64,000 bases of DNA, taken from positions 62,357,247-62,421,246 of the forward strand of contig NC_088784.1 of assembly GCF_958450345.1 (NCBI RefSeq). The letters run 5' to 3'. This stretch comes from Calliphora vicina. Its lineage: Eukaryota; Arthropoda; Insecta; Diptera; Calliphoridae. The notes under the pieces were generated by a model, which worked only from the letters and a program-made list of their open reading frames with translations, had not been told where the DNA came from and ran no database searches. Of this stretch, positions 1-9,682 are shown one piece after another (position 1 is the first letter of the stretch; each line of letters starts with the position of its first letter). The translations under genes and the position numbers were made by a program.

Positions 1-917
1 GATCACTGTTAACATCTTGTGCTCGAGAATCATACAAATAATAATTTTGCGACATTCGTTGCAATTGATTCTTGAAAAAATAATCAATTACTTTGGAAAT
101 TTTATTAACAATATGCTCGAATAAAAGTGAAATAAAAAATAACACGCACAATTAAACAACTATATGTATGTTGTTTTTTATTATACATAATTTTGTAGAA
201 ACTGTGAAAATTCATTCATTTCGTATTTTAATTAATTATATTAAGTTGCAATTCACACACATGTAACGTTTTAAAATGTATAATTATTATTCTTGTTAAT
301 ACTGCATAATACACTTGATATTTTTAAAACTATTTCACTTAAATTTTTCTATTTTTCTTTCAACATAAAAATATCTGGTTCCTCATCTGAAAAAAATCGC
401 AGATGATTTTGACAGTTGTCTGTTTATGTATTTGACATTTCTTTTCGATATCTTTGCAATTTCTTTTGCACTATTTTTCTAAACATGAATTTAGATAAAT
501 ATAAAACCAGCCGCTGTATTGTTATTAATCTGTAGTAACACAAATCAACCGCTGACTAAGTTTTTGCTGGCATTTGACAGTTGACAAATGTTGCCATCTT
601 TTGTGTGAGTTTTTTTTTGGCTGACATCAGCGGCTGACGTCAGCCAAACCATTTTTTATATATGAAGTTTTTACGATTTAGAATTGGGGGGTCTATCAGC
701 CAAAAAATCCCATAAGAATTACACAGGCATCAGCATGTGAGCGGCTGATGTCAGCCGGAGTATAAAGTTACCAGATTGATTTATTTTAATAATAATCTTT
801 TTTATTATTTTCTGTTTTCTATTTTTTGATATCGTATCAAAAAATCAATAATGGAGCTACATATATTCCATTCATTAGTAGATTAATAAGTTGTAGTTAA
901 TTTAGGAGGAACAAAAA
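1..917. other. Upstream region of PGAP3, no gene seen
   Basis: AT-rich DNA with no reading frame I can support. Between about 540 and 760 there is a cluster of GC-richer words related to CAGCGGCTGA / TCAGCCGCT, including CATCAGCGGCTGACGTCAGCC (split by one base from the next copy) near 625-648 and a second copy near 729-757. They look like arms of a decayed inverted-repeat element. The promoter and 5' UTR of the PGAP3-like gene should lie in the last few hundred bases, but I see no decisive core promoter motif. Confidence 0.5.
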
Positions 918-3900
918 ATGTTAAATTTAGTGAAATGTTTATTTATTAGTGTTATTTTATGTTTATTTATTTCATATACATTAGCTTCAAATGGAGATCG
1001 TACAGGTTTCTTTAATCATTGTCGTCAAAATTGTGAAAGACAAAACTGTTCGGCAGGTGCGAATTTTCCTCCTTTATTATTAACTACATACAGTGCTATA
1101 AGTTATTAAACTTAACAAAATGTTAATAATTTTATTTAGATGGCTTAGATATACAAGAACAAGCTATTAGGTACTATCAACAAACAGTATTTGACAAGTT
1201 ATTGCAATGGTCCTGTGCTGATGAATGCCAATACGGCTGTATGTGGCGAACTGTTGAGGCTTTCAAGGATAGAGGTTGGCCAATACCACAGTTTTATGGC
1301 AAAGTTTGTTTCTTATTATTTCCATTGTGTAATGCTATTTTTAATTAAAACCTTTCACTCTCCTTTTTTACAGTGGCCTTTTGTGCGTTTCTTTGGTTTA
1401 CAGGAGCCAGCATCTGTATTATTTTCCATATTCAATATTATTGCTCATTTACGTAATTTACGAAAGTTTCGTAAGAATGTTCGACCAGATAGTCCATGCT
1501 ATAAGTTGTGGCATGTTTTTACTGCGGTAGGTTTGTGAAAAAATACATTGTTTGAATAGGTATGTTCAGGAACTAAAAACTATTGCAAACAATATACTCA
1601 ATGTGTGGAGCAAGTAATCTTATGTATAAATAGGCCACACGTTTTTTTGTGGTACACTTTTAAGCATATTATTGTCAATAACATAAAATTAGTTTTCAAA
1701 ATTCTTTCCATAAAAGTGGTCGACCTAGTAATAATAATTATTTTTCATTTTTTTCATTTCATTTATTTGTGTAATATTAAGCCAAAATGGCCAAAAGTAA
1801 TAACACCCGAATATAAATTAATATATATTTAATGTATATAGATAAAATTAAAGATTTGTGACTCCCCAGCCGCAATAACATATAAATTAGAAAATCAAAA
1901 TAATCCTAAATAGGTCCCATCAGTGGAAAACTGTTAGTGTACTTAAAATAGAAAGAAAATCACGAATGAGTAGCACTAGATAAAAATTCCAAAATTTTCA
2001 AACGAAAAACATTATTAGATTGCGAAAAAATACGCACGGAGGAATGAGGTAAAATATTCCACAGCCTACCTATTCTCACAACAAACGATTTGTCAAAGTA
2101 AGATGTAGAAATTCTGGGTATACAAATTTGTGGCTTTCTAGTGGATCGTGAGAATGTAAATGATGTATACAGCACAAGTGGTCTTCCAAATTTGATTATG
2201 TTATAAAATAAAATTATATTTCGATACTTAACAAGTAGAGTATCCAAAACCGAAAACTGGTCAACTGGTATTTTCATCTTTGTAAACTCCTCCGGTCTCG
2301 GTTTTTTGACAAACCGGTTTTTGTATGACGGTTAACCGGTTTTAATGAAATATATTTTCTAAAGCTCATTCAAACTTTGATTCCATTTTTAAAAATATTG
2401 ATTTATTTTATGGAAAGTTGTAGCATTTGACATTTCGTAAAAGATATAAAATAATTGCACAAAGAATTCAAAATGATAAATTTCCATTAAATAAAAATTT
2501 AACATAAACCGGTTTTTTAAGACAAAAACCGAAACCGCTTAACCGTTTTTTTAAAAGACAATAATCGAAACCGATTTTTGCAAAAACACACTTTTTCGGT
2601 TAAACCGCAAACCGGGTTTTTAAAATTACCAGTTTTTTAGACACTCTATTAACAAGGTCATCAAAAGAACATACAATAAAACGATGAACAAAATCAGAAA
2701 TATGCACACGACGCTTAACATTATAAACAAACCGGACTACAGAATTAAATATACATTTAATCCTTCTAAAACGTATTGAGCTAGTGCCTGAGTAAACCTC
2801 AAGACAATATAATATCAACGACATCAATAATGAATGAGCCATATTATAGCTAATACGTATTATCAAATACAGGTTAAACCAGTATATCTTACACAGAATA
2901 CTAAAAACCTTACAGTACAATACATCGATGTGATAGTCAAAGGAAAGTTTACTATCCAAGTATACTTCAAGACACTTTAAATGATCAACCAGTTCTACAC
3001 CAACATTATTCAATACAATATCAATTTCAGGAAAAATAACGGGTAGTTGGCCCAAACATAATAGCCTTCGTTTTGGAGGGATTTAGTACCAAAGAGTTAG
3101 AAGAAGTCCAATCAAGAACTCGATTCAGACAGAAGTTAATGAAACACCAGTTGAGTCCAAATCACTTCTAAGTAATAAAAAAAACATCATCAGCATAAAT
3201 AAAAGTTTTACATAACGAGGAATCAAGAAAAGTGGGAAGATTATTAACATATAAAATAAATAAAAGTGGACCTAAAACCGAACCCTGAGGAACGCCAGAT
3301 GATAAAGAACGCAAAGCCGAACTAAAGCCCCTGAATTCCACAAATTGAGATCTCTCAACAAGATAAGAGAATATGAGTTTACAAGCCGATCTAGAAAAAT
3401 GAAACTCATCACAATTTTTCAACAAAATGTAAGTTAAATTGATGATATTTACTGCTTTATACTATGTACACCAGAAGGCTGCTGAAGAAGGATGTAGCGG
3501 TCCAGAAAAAGCATTACATTCTTATATGTGTCTGCAAAAATACTATTCAATATATCTTCAAAAAAATCGGAACCTAATTAATTAATACTTGGTACACAGA
3601 TACCTTAAGGATATACAACATTGCTCAAAAATATTGAATTCATTTTGATTTGTTTTTTTTTAGAATGGTATTTAATAATAGTTCAATTTTAATTGGGTAT
3701 AAAATATAAAAAGAGAGTAATATATATGGAAAAATTACTCTCTTTTCACACATACGAGTGATACAATAACAAAATACATGCAATACATTCTCATGAATTA
3801 GGTTTTTGACAACAGACTTAGGTTTTTGGCTCTCAGTTACCTATCTAGTTGTAGTCTATGTATAAAACTATAAAATGGTACTCAATTAGAAGCACATCCA

Positions 3901-5090
3901 ACTTCTGTAGTTTTTAGAAAATATCTTGAAAACTTCAGGTAGTGAATGCTTTTTAATAAAAATATGCATATGTATGAATGTATATTAATTCGCCATAGTT
4001 TTTATTCACTGAACAATATCAATTATGGTGTCACATATAAAATGTAATATGAAATAATTTTGTTTTTTTTTTTGAGAATGCTAACATCAAATTTAATAGT
4101 TAAATTCTAATTTTGTTAAATAGTTAAATTCTAATACCTACATTTTAGGTATCCCTCAATGCGTGGATATGGTCGGTGGTTTTTCATGCTCGTGATTTTC
4201 CTTTGACAGAACTATTAGATTACGTTTTTGCCTATTCAATGGTCCTAGCTACACTATATTGTATGGTAATGAGGTGAGTTTAAAAAAAGCTTTAATATAA
4301 ATCAGCGAAATGCAATGAGCTCTCAAATGAGCTCTCTTGTTTTTATTTTCACATGTACGCAAGCACACACATTGTATAAAAACAGTCAGTCTCGCATGAG
4401 CATTGATAGAAGCAGGTTGTGTTACGCTTTTATGCTTGTTTATTTCATTATTTCAGCTATTTGTTTTTGTTTTTGCCAGAGAATAATTCTCAACTCATAC
4501 AACTACAATATCTAAAAACTGTAGTGGTGTGAGTTTGCATTTCGCTGATATAAATTAACAAAAAATAATAAAATTTTCAATTTGTTATTTTATGTATGTA
4601 TATTTTTAGAATGTTACATAAATATTCCTGGCTTTTAAGGGCCCTTATATCGTTAGCTTTTTTAGCCTACTATATTAACTATTTTGCTTATATAAGTGTG
4701 GGACAATTCAGTTATTCATTAAATATGACAACCAATATAGTTACAGGTAAATATTTGCTTTCGTATATTAACTAACACTTAATTAATCAATAATATTTTT
4801 ATCTTCCAGGCGTTCTTAGTGCTATGGGTTGGTTTCTGTGGTCTTTTAAAGTACGTAAGCAGCGTCCCTATTATCGTAAAATCTTAGGTTTCTATTTACT
4901 ATTGGGCTTTAGCATGAGCTTAGAACTTTTGGATTTCCCTCCAATTATGTGGATTTTAGATGCTCATGCCTTATGGCACTTAGCCACCACATTTATTACT
5001 TCATTATTGTATAGTTTTGCCATTGACGATTGTCAAATGTTGCGCAAAGAAAAATATTATGAATTAGGTGCTTTTAATAAGGAAATATAA
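918..5090 (+). CDS. PGAP3: Per1/PGAP3-like post-GPI-attachment factor, 6 exons
   Basis: Coding exons 918-1056, 1140-1303, 1374-1526, 4149-4273, 4610-4746 and 4810-5090 join in frame through GT-AG introns to 332 residues, close to the roughly 320 of the vertebrate protein. The family acts in the Golgi on GPI-anchored proteins in fatty-acid remodelling of the anchor lipid. Residues 1-23 form a hydrophobic signal peptide, followed by a luminal cysteine-rich stretch (NHCRQNCERQNC, then SCADECQYGCMW) and a multi-pass membrane region. Family words visible include PFVRFFGLQEPASVLFS, SLNAWIWSVVFHARD, LDFPPIMWILDAHALWH and a C-terminal lumen/cytosol tail ending in FNKEI. The ATG at 918 is the first in frame before the signal peptide. 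Intron 3 (2.6 kb) carries a LINE relic with a MITE inside it. A mariner begins 25 bases after the stop, so the 3' UTR is interrupted. Family call is firm; exon borders are inferred from splice sites and reading frame. Confidence 0.93.
1955..3430 (-). pseudogene. Decayed LINE reverse transcriptase relic in PGAP3 intron 3
   Basis: On the minus strand three frame-broken pieces give reverse transcriptase text. 3425-3168 has SGVPQGSVLGPLLFILYVN and FIYADDVFF, the RT palm with its ADD catalytic pair. 3055-2650 has LKCLEVYLDSKLSFDYHID, the downstream thumb region. 2230-1960 has the C-terminal end with RPLVLYTSFTFSRSTRKPQ and GRLWNILP. This is a Jockey/CR1-like non-LTR element, 5'-truncated and full of stops and frameshifts. 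It is interrupted by a MITE at 2236-2648. It is antisense to the host gene and removed with the intron. Confidence 0.8.
2236..2648. mobile_element. hAT-like MITE inserted in the LINE relic
   Basis: The ends are imperfect inverted repeats, TAGAGTATCCAAAACCG on the left and the complement of TAGAGTGTCTAAAAAACTGG on the right. They are flanked by the exact 8-bp direct repeat TTAACAAG (2228-2235 and 2649-2656), the duplication length of hAT elements. Removing the insert rejoins the LINE text on both sides. The inside is rich in repeats of the type ACCGGTTT and has no coding capacity. Confidence 0.75.
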
Positions 5091-5114
5091 ATCTAGTTTT
5101 ATTATTGCCATATA

Positions 5115-5141
5115 AGGAGTGAGATCGAAAAATTCTTAACA
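5115..5141 (+). repeat. Left terminal inverted repeat of the mariner
   Basis: Reads AGGAGTGAGATCGAAAAATT and seven more bases. It is the exact reverse complement of 6386-6412. Outside it is the TA target duplication. Confidence 0.95.
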
Positions 5142-5248
5142 TACATATATGTTTATAAAAAAGAAACCACTAAACTTACAGCTTTAATTTTTTTTTTATT
5201 TGATTGAAATTATTATTACAATTTACAAAAAAAATTATTTTTATAGTT

Positions 5249-6256
5249 TTAATCACTAGTGATGAAATTTTGAACCTTTTTCGGAAACCCTTCCATTAAC
5301 GTTTTTATAGTGCTTTCTGTCACTTTGCTCGAACATGTAGTCCATCTCCGTTTAAAATCTACCACACTTTTGGACACCTTTTTTGTACTCTTCAATTCTC
5401 TTTTAACAAGAGCCCAATATCTCTCCACTGGCCTTAGCTCCGGGCAGTTTGGAGGATTTGCCTCTCTTGGTACAAATACCACATTATTGTTCTTGTACCA
5501 CTCAAGGGCTTGTTTGCCATAGTGACAGGATGCCAAGTCAGGCCAAAAATAAGTGGACACATTATGAAGTCTTATGAATGGAAGCAGCCTTTTTTGTAAA
5601 CATTCCTTGATGTAAATTTCGGTATTTATAGAGCCCGTTGTAACAAATGAGTGGCTTCTTTTGCCGCAACTGCATATTGCTTGCCATACCAAGAACTTTC
5701 TGGGAAATTTTGTCTGCTTTTGGGTCCTAAACTTTTCTTCAACATTCCCTCGAGCATCAGCAACATAAAATTTTTGACCTGGAAGTTGCGAAAAATCTGC
5801 CAGAACATACGTTTCGTCATCCATTATGCAGCAAGAATATTTTTTTATAAAACTTGACTTCAATTTCCGTGCTCTGTTTTTGGCCTCTAAATTTTTAGTA
5901 GCGTTCCTGTCAGGAACTTTTTGAGCCTTGTATGTTTTTAAACCTGCATTAGCTTTAACTTTTCGTACCAAATAGTCCGAGCACTGAGCTAACCGGGCTG
6001 CTTTCCTACCGGATGTGTTGGGAGCTCTTTTGAAAATGCGTTCTATTTTTTTGGCTTTAGAAACATCATGTGGACCATTCCTTCTACCTGAACCAGGTTT
6101 TCTATCAACTGACAAGTTCTCCCGGTACTGTTTAATAACATTGGAAACAGTTTGACGGCAGACCTTTGTATGCTTGGCCAACTTTTTGTAAGACCAAGTT
6201 GGGTTTTGTTGAAAATATTTAATAATTTCAGTACGCACTTTTTTCTGGTCACTCAT
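5249..6256 (-). CDS. Mariner transposase, DD37E type, intact
   Basis: 335 residues from the ATG at 6256 (MSDQKKVRTE); the open frame runs upstream but has no better ATG. The protein would bind the element's inverted repeats and catalyse cut-and-paste transposition. An N-terminal helix-turn-helix (about residues 18-50, WSYKKLAKHTKVCRQTVSNV) is followed by a basic GSGRRNGP linker and a second helix-turn-helix (about 80-108). The catalytic triad is visible as D146 or D147 in IMDDETY, D240 in FWPDLASCHYG and E278 in ELRPVERYW. There are 37 residues between the second D and the E, the spacing of the ITmD37E group first described in mosquitoes. I see no stop or frameshift. It is antisense to the neighbouring PGAP3-like gene. 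Confidence 0.93.
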   Translation of the reverse strand: MSDQKKVRTEIIKYFQQNPTWSYKKLAKHTKVCRQTVSNVIKQYRENLSVDRKPGSGRRNGPHDVSKAKKIERIFKRAPNTSGRKAARLAQCSDYLVRKVKANAGLKTYKAQKVPDRNATKNLEAKNRARKLKSSFIKKYSCCIMDDETYVLADFSQLPGQKFYVADARGNVEEKFRTQKQTKFPRKFLVWQAICSCGKRSHSFVTTGSINTEIYIKECLQKRLLPFIRLHNVSTYFWPDLASCHYGKQALEWYKNNNVVFVPREANPPNCPELRPVERYWALVKRELKSTKKVSKSVVDFKRRWTTCSSKVTESTIKTLMEGFPKKVQNFITSD

Positions 6257-6385
6257 TTTAATCAGATTAACAAAAAAATTAATATAATTGACATTACACA
6301 TAATAACTGACATGTTTTTCAAAGGTAACTTGATCAAAAAAAAATTCAAATAATACTTGGGTTAAAAAATGTAATGAAAAACGTG

Positions 6386-6412
6386 TGTTAAGAATTTTTC
6401 GATCTCACTCCT
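6386..6412 (-). repeat. Right terminal inverted repeat of the mariner
   Basis: Exact reverse complement of the left repeat over 27 bases, followed by TA at 6413-6414. Beyond 27 bases the match continues imperfectly. Confidence 0.95.
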
Positions 6413-7117
6413 TAGTATATTGCTCACTACATGTATTTTTAATATGTACTTTTATGTATTGTTTTTTATTAATTATTTATTTAATGTCATTATATTATTA
6501 TTATTATTATTATATTTTACAATTAAAGTGATTTCCCAATATATAATTGTTTAATTTAAAAAAAAAACCAACTGCGAATTATTTTGGCTTGTCTGCAGAT
6601 ATGTACAATAGATTTATATAATCAGAAGTAATCCATGCGAGTAATAAACTAAATTCGATCAGCTCACATCGGAAAATATTTCACCCAGGCTTATTGACTA
6701 TCTTCACTAAAGTTTTCGGAAATGCTTTGTATCAATAACTTCTACCTTAGATGTGCATGAAAATGAGTTTGTGATGGAAAAATATACATCATAAATTTAA
6801 AAGCAAAAAAATAGTTTTTGTAATTTTTGTAATTTATCTATCTTAAAAAAATTATATTTCTGAATGCAAAACCCTTTAGTTTTTTTTAATAATTACTATC
6901 TAATTCAATTATTTTACCTATATAATTTTCACTTATATTTTCTTACTAATAGGAATCTGACCAAATACAAGTAAGACAAAAATCAATAATACATATATAA
7001 AAAATATCTTCAACAAAATTATCAATAATGCAAAATTTAAAAAATAAAAAGTTTTTTTGCTCTCTTGAGTTTTCTAAGATAGAGGAGTTTAAATATAATT
7101 GCTCGATATGGATTTTC
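6413..7117. other. Region beyond the mariner, displaced PGAP3 3' UTR and intergenic DNA
   Basis: No gene is seen. A short (ATT) microsatellite lies near 6490-6513, and ATTAAA at 6522-6527 is a candidate polyadenylation signal for the PGAP3-like gene now pushed away by the mariner. The rest is AT-rich without recognisable coding text. Confidence 0.4.
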
Positions 7118-8466
7118 TATGCCCTTCACCATGAGTGACAAGGGTGCATATAAGTTGTTCATCCCGTTTGTAATTTCCACATTTATAATTCAGTATCGTT
7201 ATAGATAGCGGAGTCGATATAGACATGTCCGTTTCTATGTTGAAATCAACTTTACGAAGCCATCAAATAACTTAAATTTATTCACTAAATTTTTGTCATT
7301 AATTTATTTTTCACCATTTTTTTTGGCATAAATCAAGATCATGACAACCATGATCCGTAGTTTTTATTTCGTTACTTTTAATTTATTAATTCCAAAAATA
7401 TTTAATAATTGATTTTTATTTGACAGCGTTTTTTATACATAAATTAATATCAATTTCACTTTGAAAACTGATTGTGGTCATTCCGAAACAAATTTTCATT
7501 TAAATTTTTCTAAAAAAGCGAAATGCGGAATTAATGACAGGCCTGATAACTAATTACAAGCCTAAAAACGTTACAATTTTTGCATGCTGGCTCTTAGTTT
7601 AGGAGTTATATGACTTTTTTAATACCTATATATGTAATAGTATATTTAACCCAGATATGCCGACTGCTTGCGCTTTATCATTTTAAAAGTACTTTTATAT
7701 TATTTTGAAAGCAAATGAGAAATAAAAAACATTGCAAATATAGTTTTTTAAAAAATTTTGGAAAAAAGTGGTTTTTTAAGTCGTCCAATATAGAGGACAT
7801 TGAGGTCACAACAATAAAACTAAAACGCAATAATGAAACATTCATGCATATAACAATCAAGCTACTCTTCATAAATATACATTCCAAAAAAATATAGTAT
7901 TTATTCACTTGTAAATGTACACAATTTTACTTTCCGTACAAACGAGATATGTCCATAATGACTGAATATGGGCATTATGAAAATATCATAAATTAAAAAT
8001 TCAATAACTCAAATAGTAGCAAAAAATAATGCGATCACACAATCTCCCATGAGGTATTGGTGAGTACTAAGATGTGAACAAAAAAATGGTATTTTGATAA
8101 ACGTGACGTATCCTGTAAACAAGAACTGCATGTAGTACAGTCTGTATATCTGGGTTAATAAATTATATAAAAAATACCTATCATGTGATATATAATACGG
8201 TACACTTTATTAACATTGTGAACCATAAATGTATGAGAAAAAGAGTTTTTAGTGAAGTCCCTGCGCAATACAGAAAATATGAATATTAACAGAACAACAT
8301 AATGAAATTATTAACTGGTACAGGGATCTTGATTTGTTCCTTTTTTTACTCCAATACATATTTATTTCACAAACCTTTTTTCAACCAAAAAAAATGTATT
8401 TAATATTTTTCTTTGTTGAAGGGTATATAAGATTCGACGCAGCCGAATATAGCACTCTTACTTGTT
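7118..8466 (+). repeat. Dispersed repeat, CCCTTCACCATGAGTG...CTTACTTGTTTT family
   Basis: The left end (ATGCCCTTCACCATGAGTGACAAGGG, written here in two halves: ATGCCCTTCACC and ATGAGTGACAAGGG) and the right end (AAGATTCGACGCAGCCG then CTCTTACTTGTTTT) match the ends of the shorter copies at 47553-48233 and 48598-49239. The inside includes the word AGTCGATATAGACATGTCCG, shared with 45876-46432. At about 1.35 kb it is longer than the others, so other sequence is probably inserted. No coding capacity. The transposition class is not known to me. Confidence 0.6.
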
Positions 8467-8584
8467 TTAGATGTTTTTTGCCTAATTGCGTTTAGAAATT
8501 GTATTACTTTTCAGCATTTTTTCCAATGTTTCCAAATCAGCAATATTTTGGTTTCAATAAAGTTAAATCAATTTGATATTAAAT

Positions 8585-8590
8585 TTTATT
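8585..8590 (-). terminator. Candidate polyadenylation signal of PPIH
   Basis: AATAAA on the minus strand about 50 bases after the PPIH stop codon. Confidence 0.55.
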
Positions 8591-8640
8591 TATGAAAATA
8601 TACAATTTATTAGTGTCATAGTATTTTATGTACATATAAT

Positions 8641-9359
8641 TTACATTTGTCCACATTGTGATATTAAAACTGGCAATTTTGGTTTATTATTTGGACCCGT
8701 TGGAACGTTTTCAATTTTGCGCATTATCAATAGACCATCTAAAACTCTACCGAACACAACATGTTTGCCATCCAAGAAATTACATTTAGCGCAGGTTATA
8801 AAAAACTGACAACCATTTGTGTCTTTGCCACTATTGGCCATCGACAAAAGGCCAGGCGAGTCATGTTTCAGAGTGAAATTTTCATCGGCAAAAGTATTGC
8901 CATAAATGCTCATAACCCCAGTGCCATCACCCTTTGAAAATAAATATATAAAAAGTTGTGTTAGCAATCTATTATGCAGATTTACAAAAGAACAAGTTTT
9001 AACTTACGTGCACAAAATCACCACCTTGTATCATAAAATCTTTTATAACACGATGAAAACTAGCTCCCTTATAACCTAATGGTACGCCATCTGGTTGGTA
9101 TTCACCCGTACAGAATTGACGGAAATTTTCAGCTGTTTTGGGAACGGTATCAGCAAATAATTCAAAAATCATTCGTCCTATTTCCTATACAAAAGGATAT
9201 AAAAATTGATATCACTTTAAAATGTTAGCTGGGTGAGACGGCGCTGAAAAAAAAAACAAATATAAAAGCACTTACTGTAGTTCCCACAGAAACATCGAAA
9301 AATACCACTGGATTATTGGGATGCCTTAGTTGAGACTGAATTTGATTCCAAGTAGGCAT
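8641..9359 (-). CDS. PPIH: Cyclophilin H, spliceosomal peptidyl-prolyl isomerase, 3 exons
   Basis: Exons 9276-9359, 9008-9184 and 8641-8931 (read on the minus strand) join in phase 0 to 183 residues; the human protein has 177. The product is a nuclear prolyl isomerase carried by the U4/U6.U5 tri-snRNP, where the family binds PRPF4. The single cyclophilin domain spans nearly the whole protein. Active-site and cyclosporin-pocket words are visible: FHRVIKDFMIQGGDF, GLLSMANSGKDTNGCQFFIT and LDGKHVVFG. The C-terminal words VPTGPNNKPKLPVLISQCG are typical of cyclophilin H rather than other cyclophilins. The ATG at 9359 opens MPTWNQIQSQLRHPNNPVVFFDVSVG. Introns are short (76 and 91 bases). The gene lies head to head with the Rpp25-like gene. 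Confidence 0.95.
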
Positions 9360-9682
9360 TATTTGTTATTACTTTAAATATTTTTTAAGAATAAATATAT
9401 AATTTTAGAACTTAATACAAGTGAATAAATGCCGGCCTTTACTTTAATTCCTATTTATGTTTTGTAAACGTTTTCTATACAAATGTTATTCTACGTTACA
9501 GCGGTTGATTTTGCTTCTATGACATCTCTGTTATTATTAATAACCAGTCAGCTGCTGTGTTTTTGCGGCACGTGTGTGAAAAATATAAACATTACAGTTT
9601 TTGTTTACAATTTATGAAATTGTATTATTTATTCAATTAGTGTTATAAATATTGTGCAAAATTATTAATAAATTTTTCTGAG
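9360..9682. promoter_or_regulatory. Probable divergent promoter of PPIH and the Rpp25-like gene
   Basis: About 320 bases lie between the PPIH start codon and a good donor site (CTGAG/GTAATT) at 9682/9683 that could end a 5' non-coding exon of the Rpp25-like gene. The region includes ATTTATGAAATTG and short GC-richer words near 9490-9575. No TATA box is decisive. The bidirectional role is inferred from layout. Confidence 0.4.

Larger units (their letters stand above)
5115..6412 (-). mobile_element. Complete mariner-type DNA transposon (DD37E)
   Basis: The element is 1,298 bp, bounded by perfect 27-bp terminal inverted repeats (5115-5141 and 6386-6412, starting AGGAGTGAGATCGAAAAATT) and flanked on each side by TA (5113-5114, 6413-6414), the Tc1/mariner target duplication. 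It contains one uninterrupted transposase gene. It sits 25 bases beyond the PGAP3-like stop codon, in the opposite orientation. Perfect ends and an open frame suggest a young, possibly still mobile copy. Confidence 0.93.

Noticed and set aside
918..1109. 63-codon small secreted protein
   Set aside because: The first 46 codons are exon 1 of the PGAP3-like gene; the rest is intron read-through.
1605..1832. 75-codon frame in PGAP3 intron 3
   Set aside because: Low-complexity hydrophobic text in AT-rich intron DNA; no family match.
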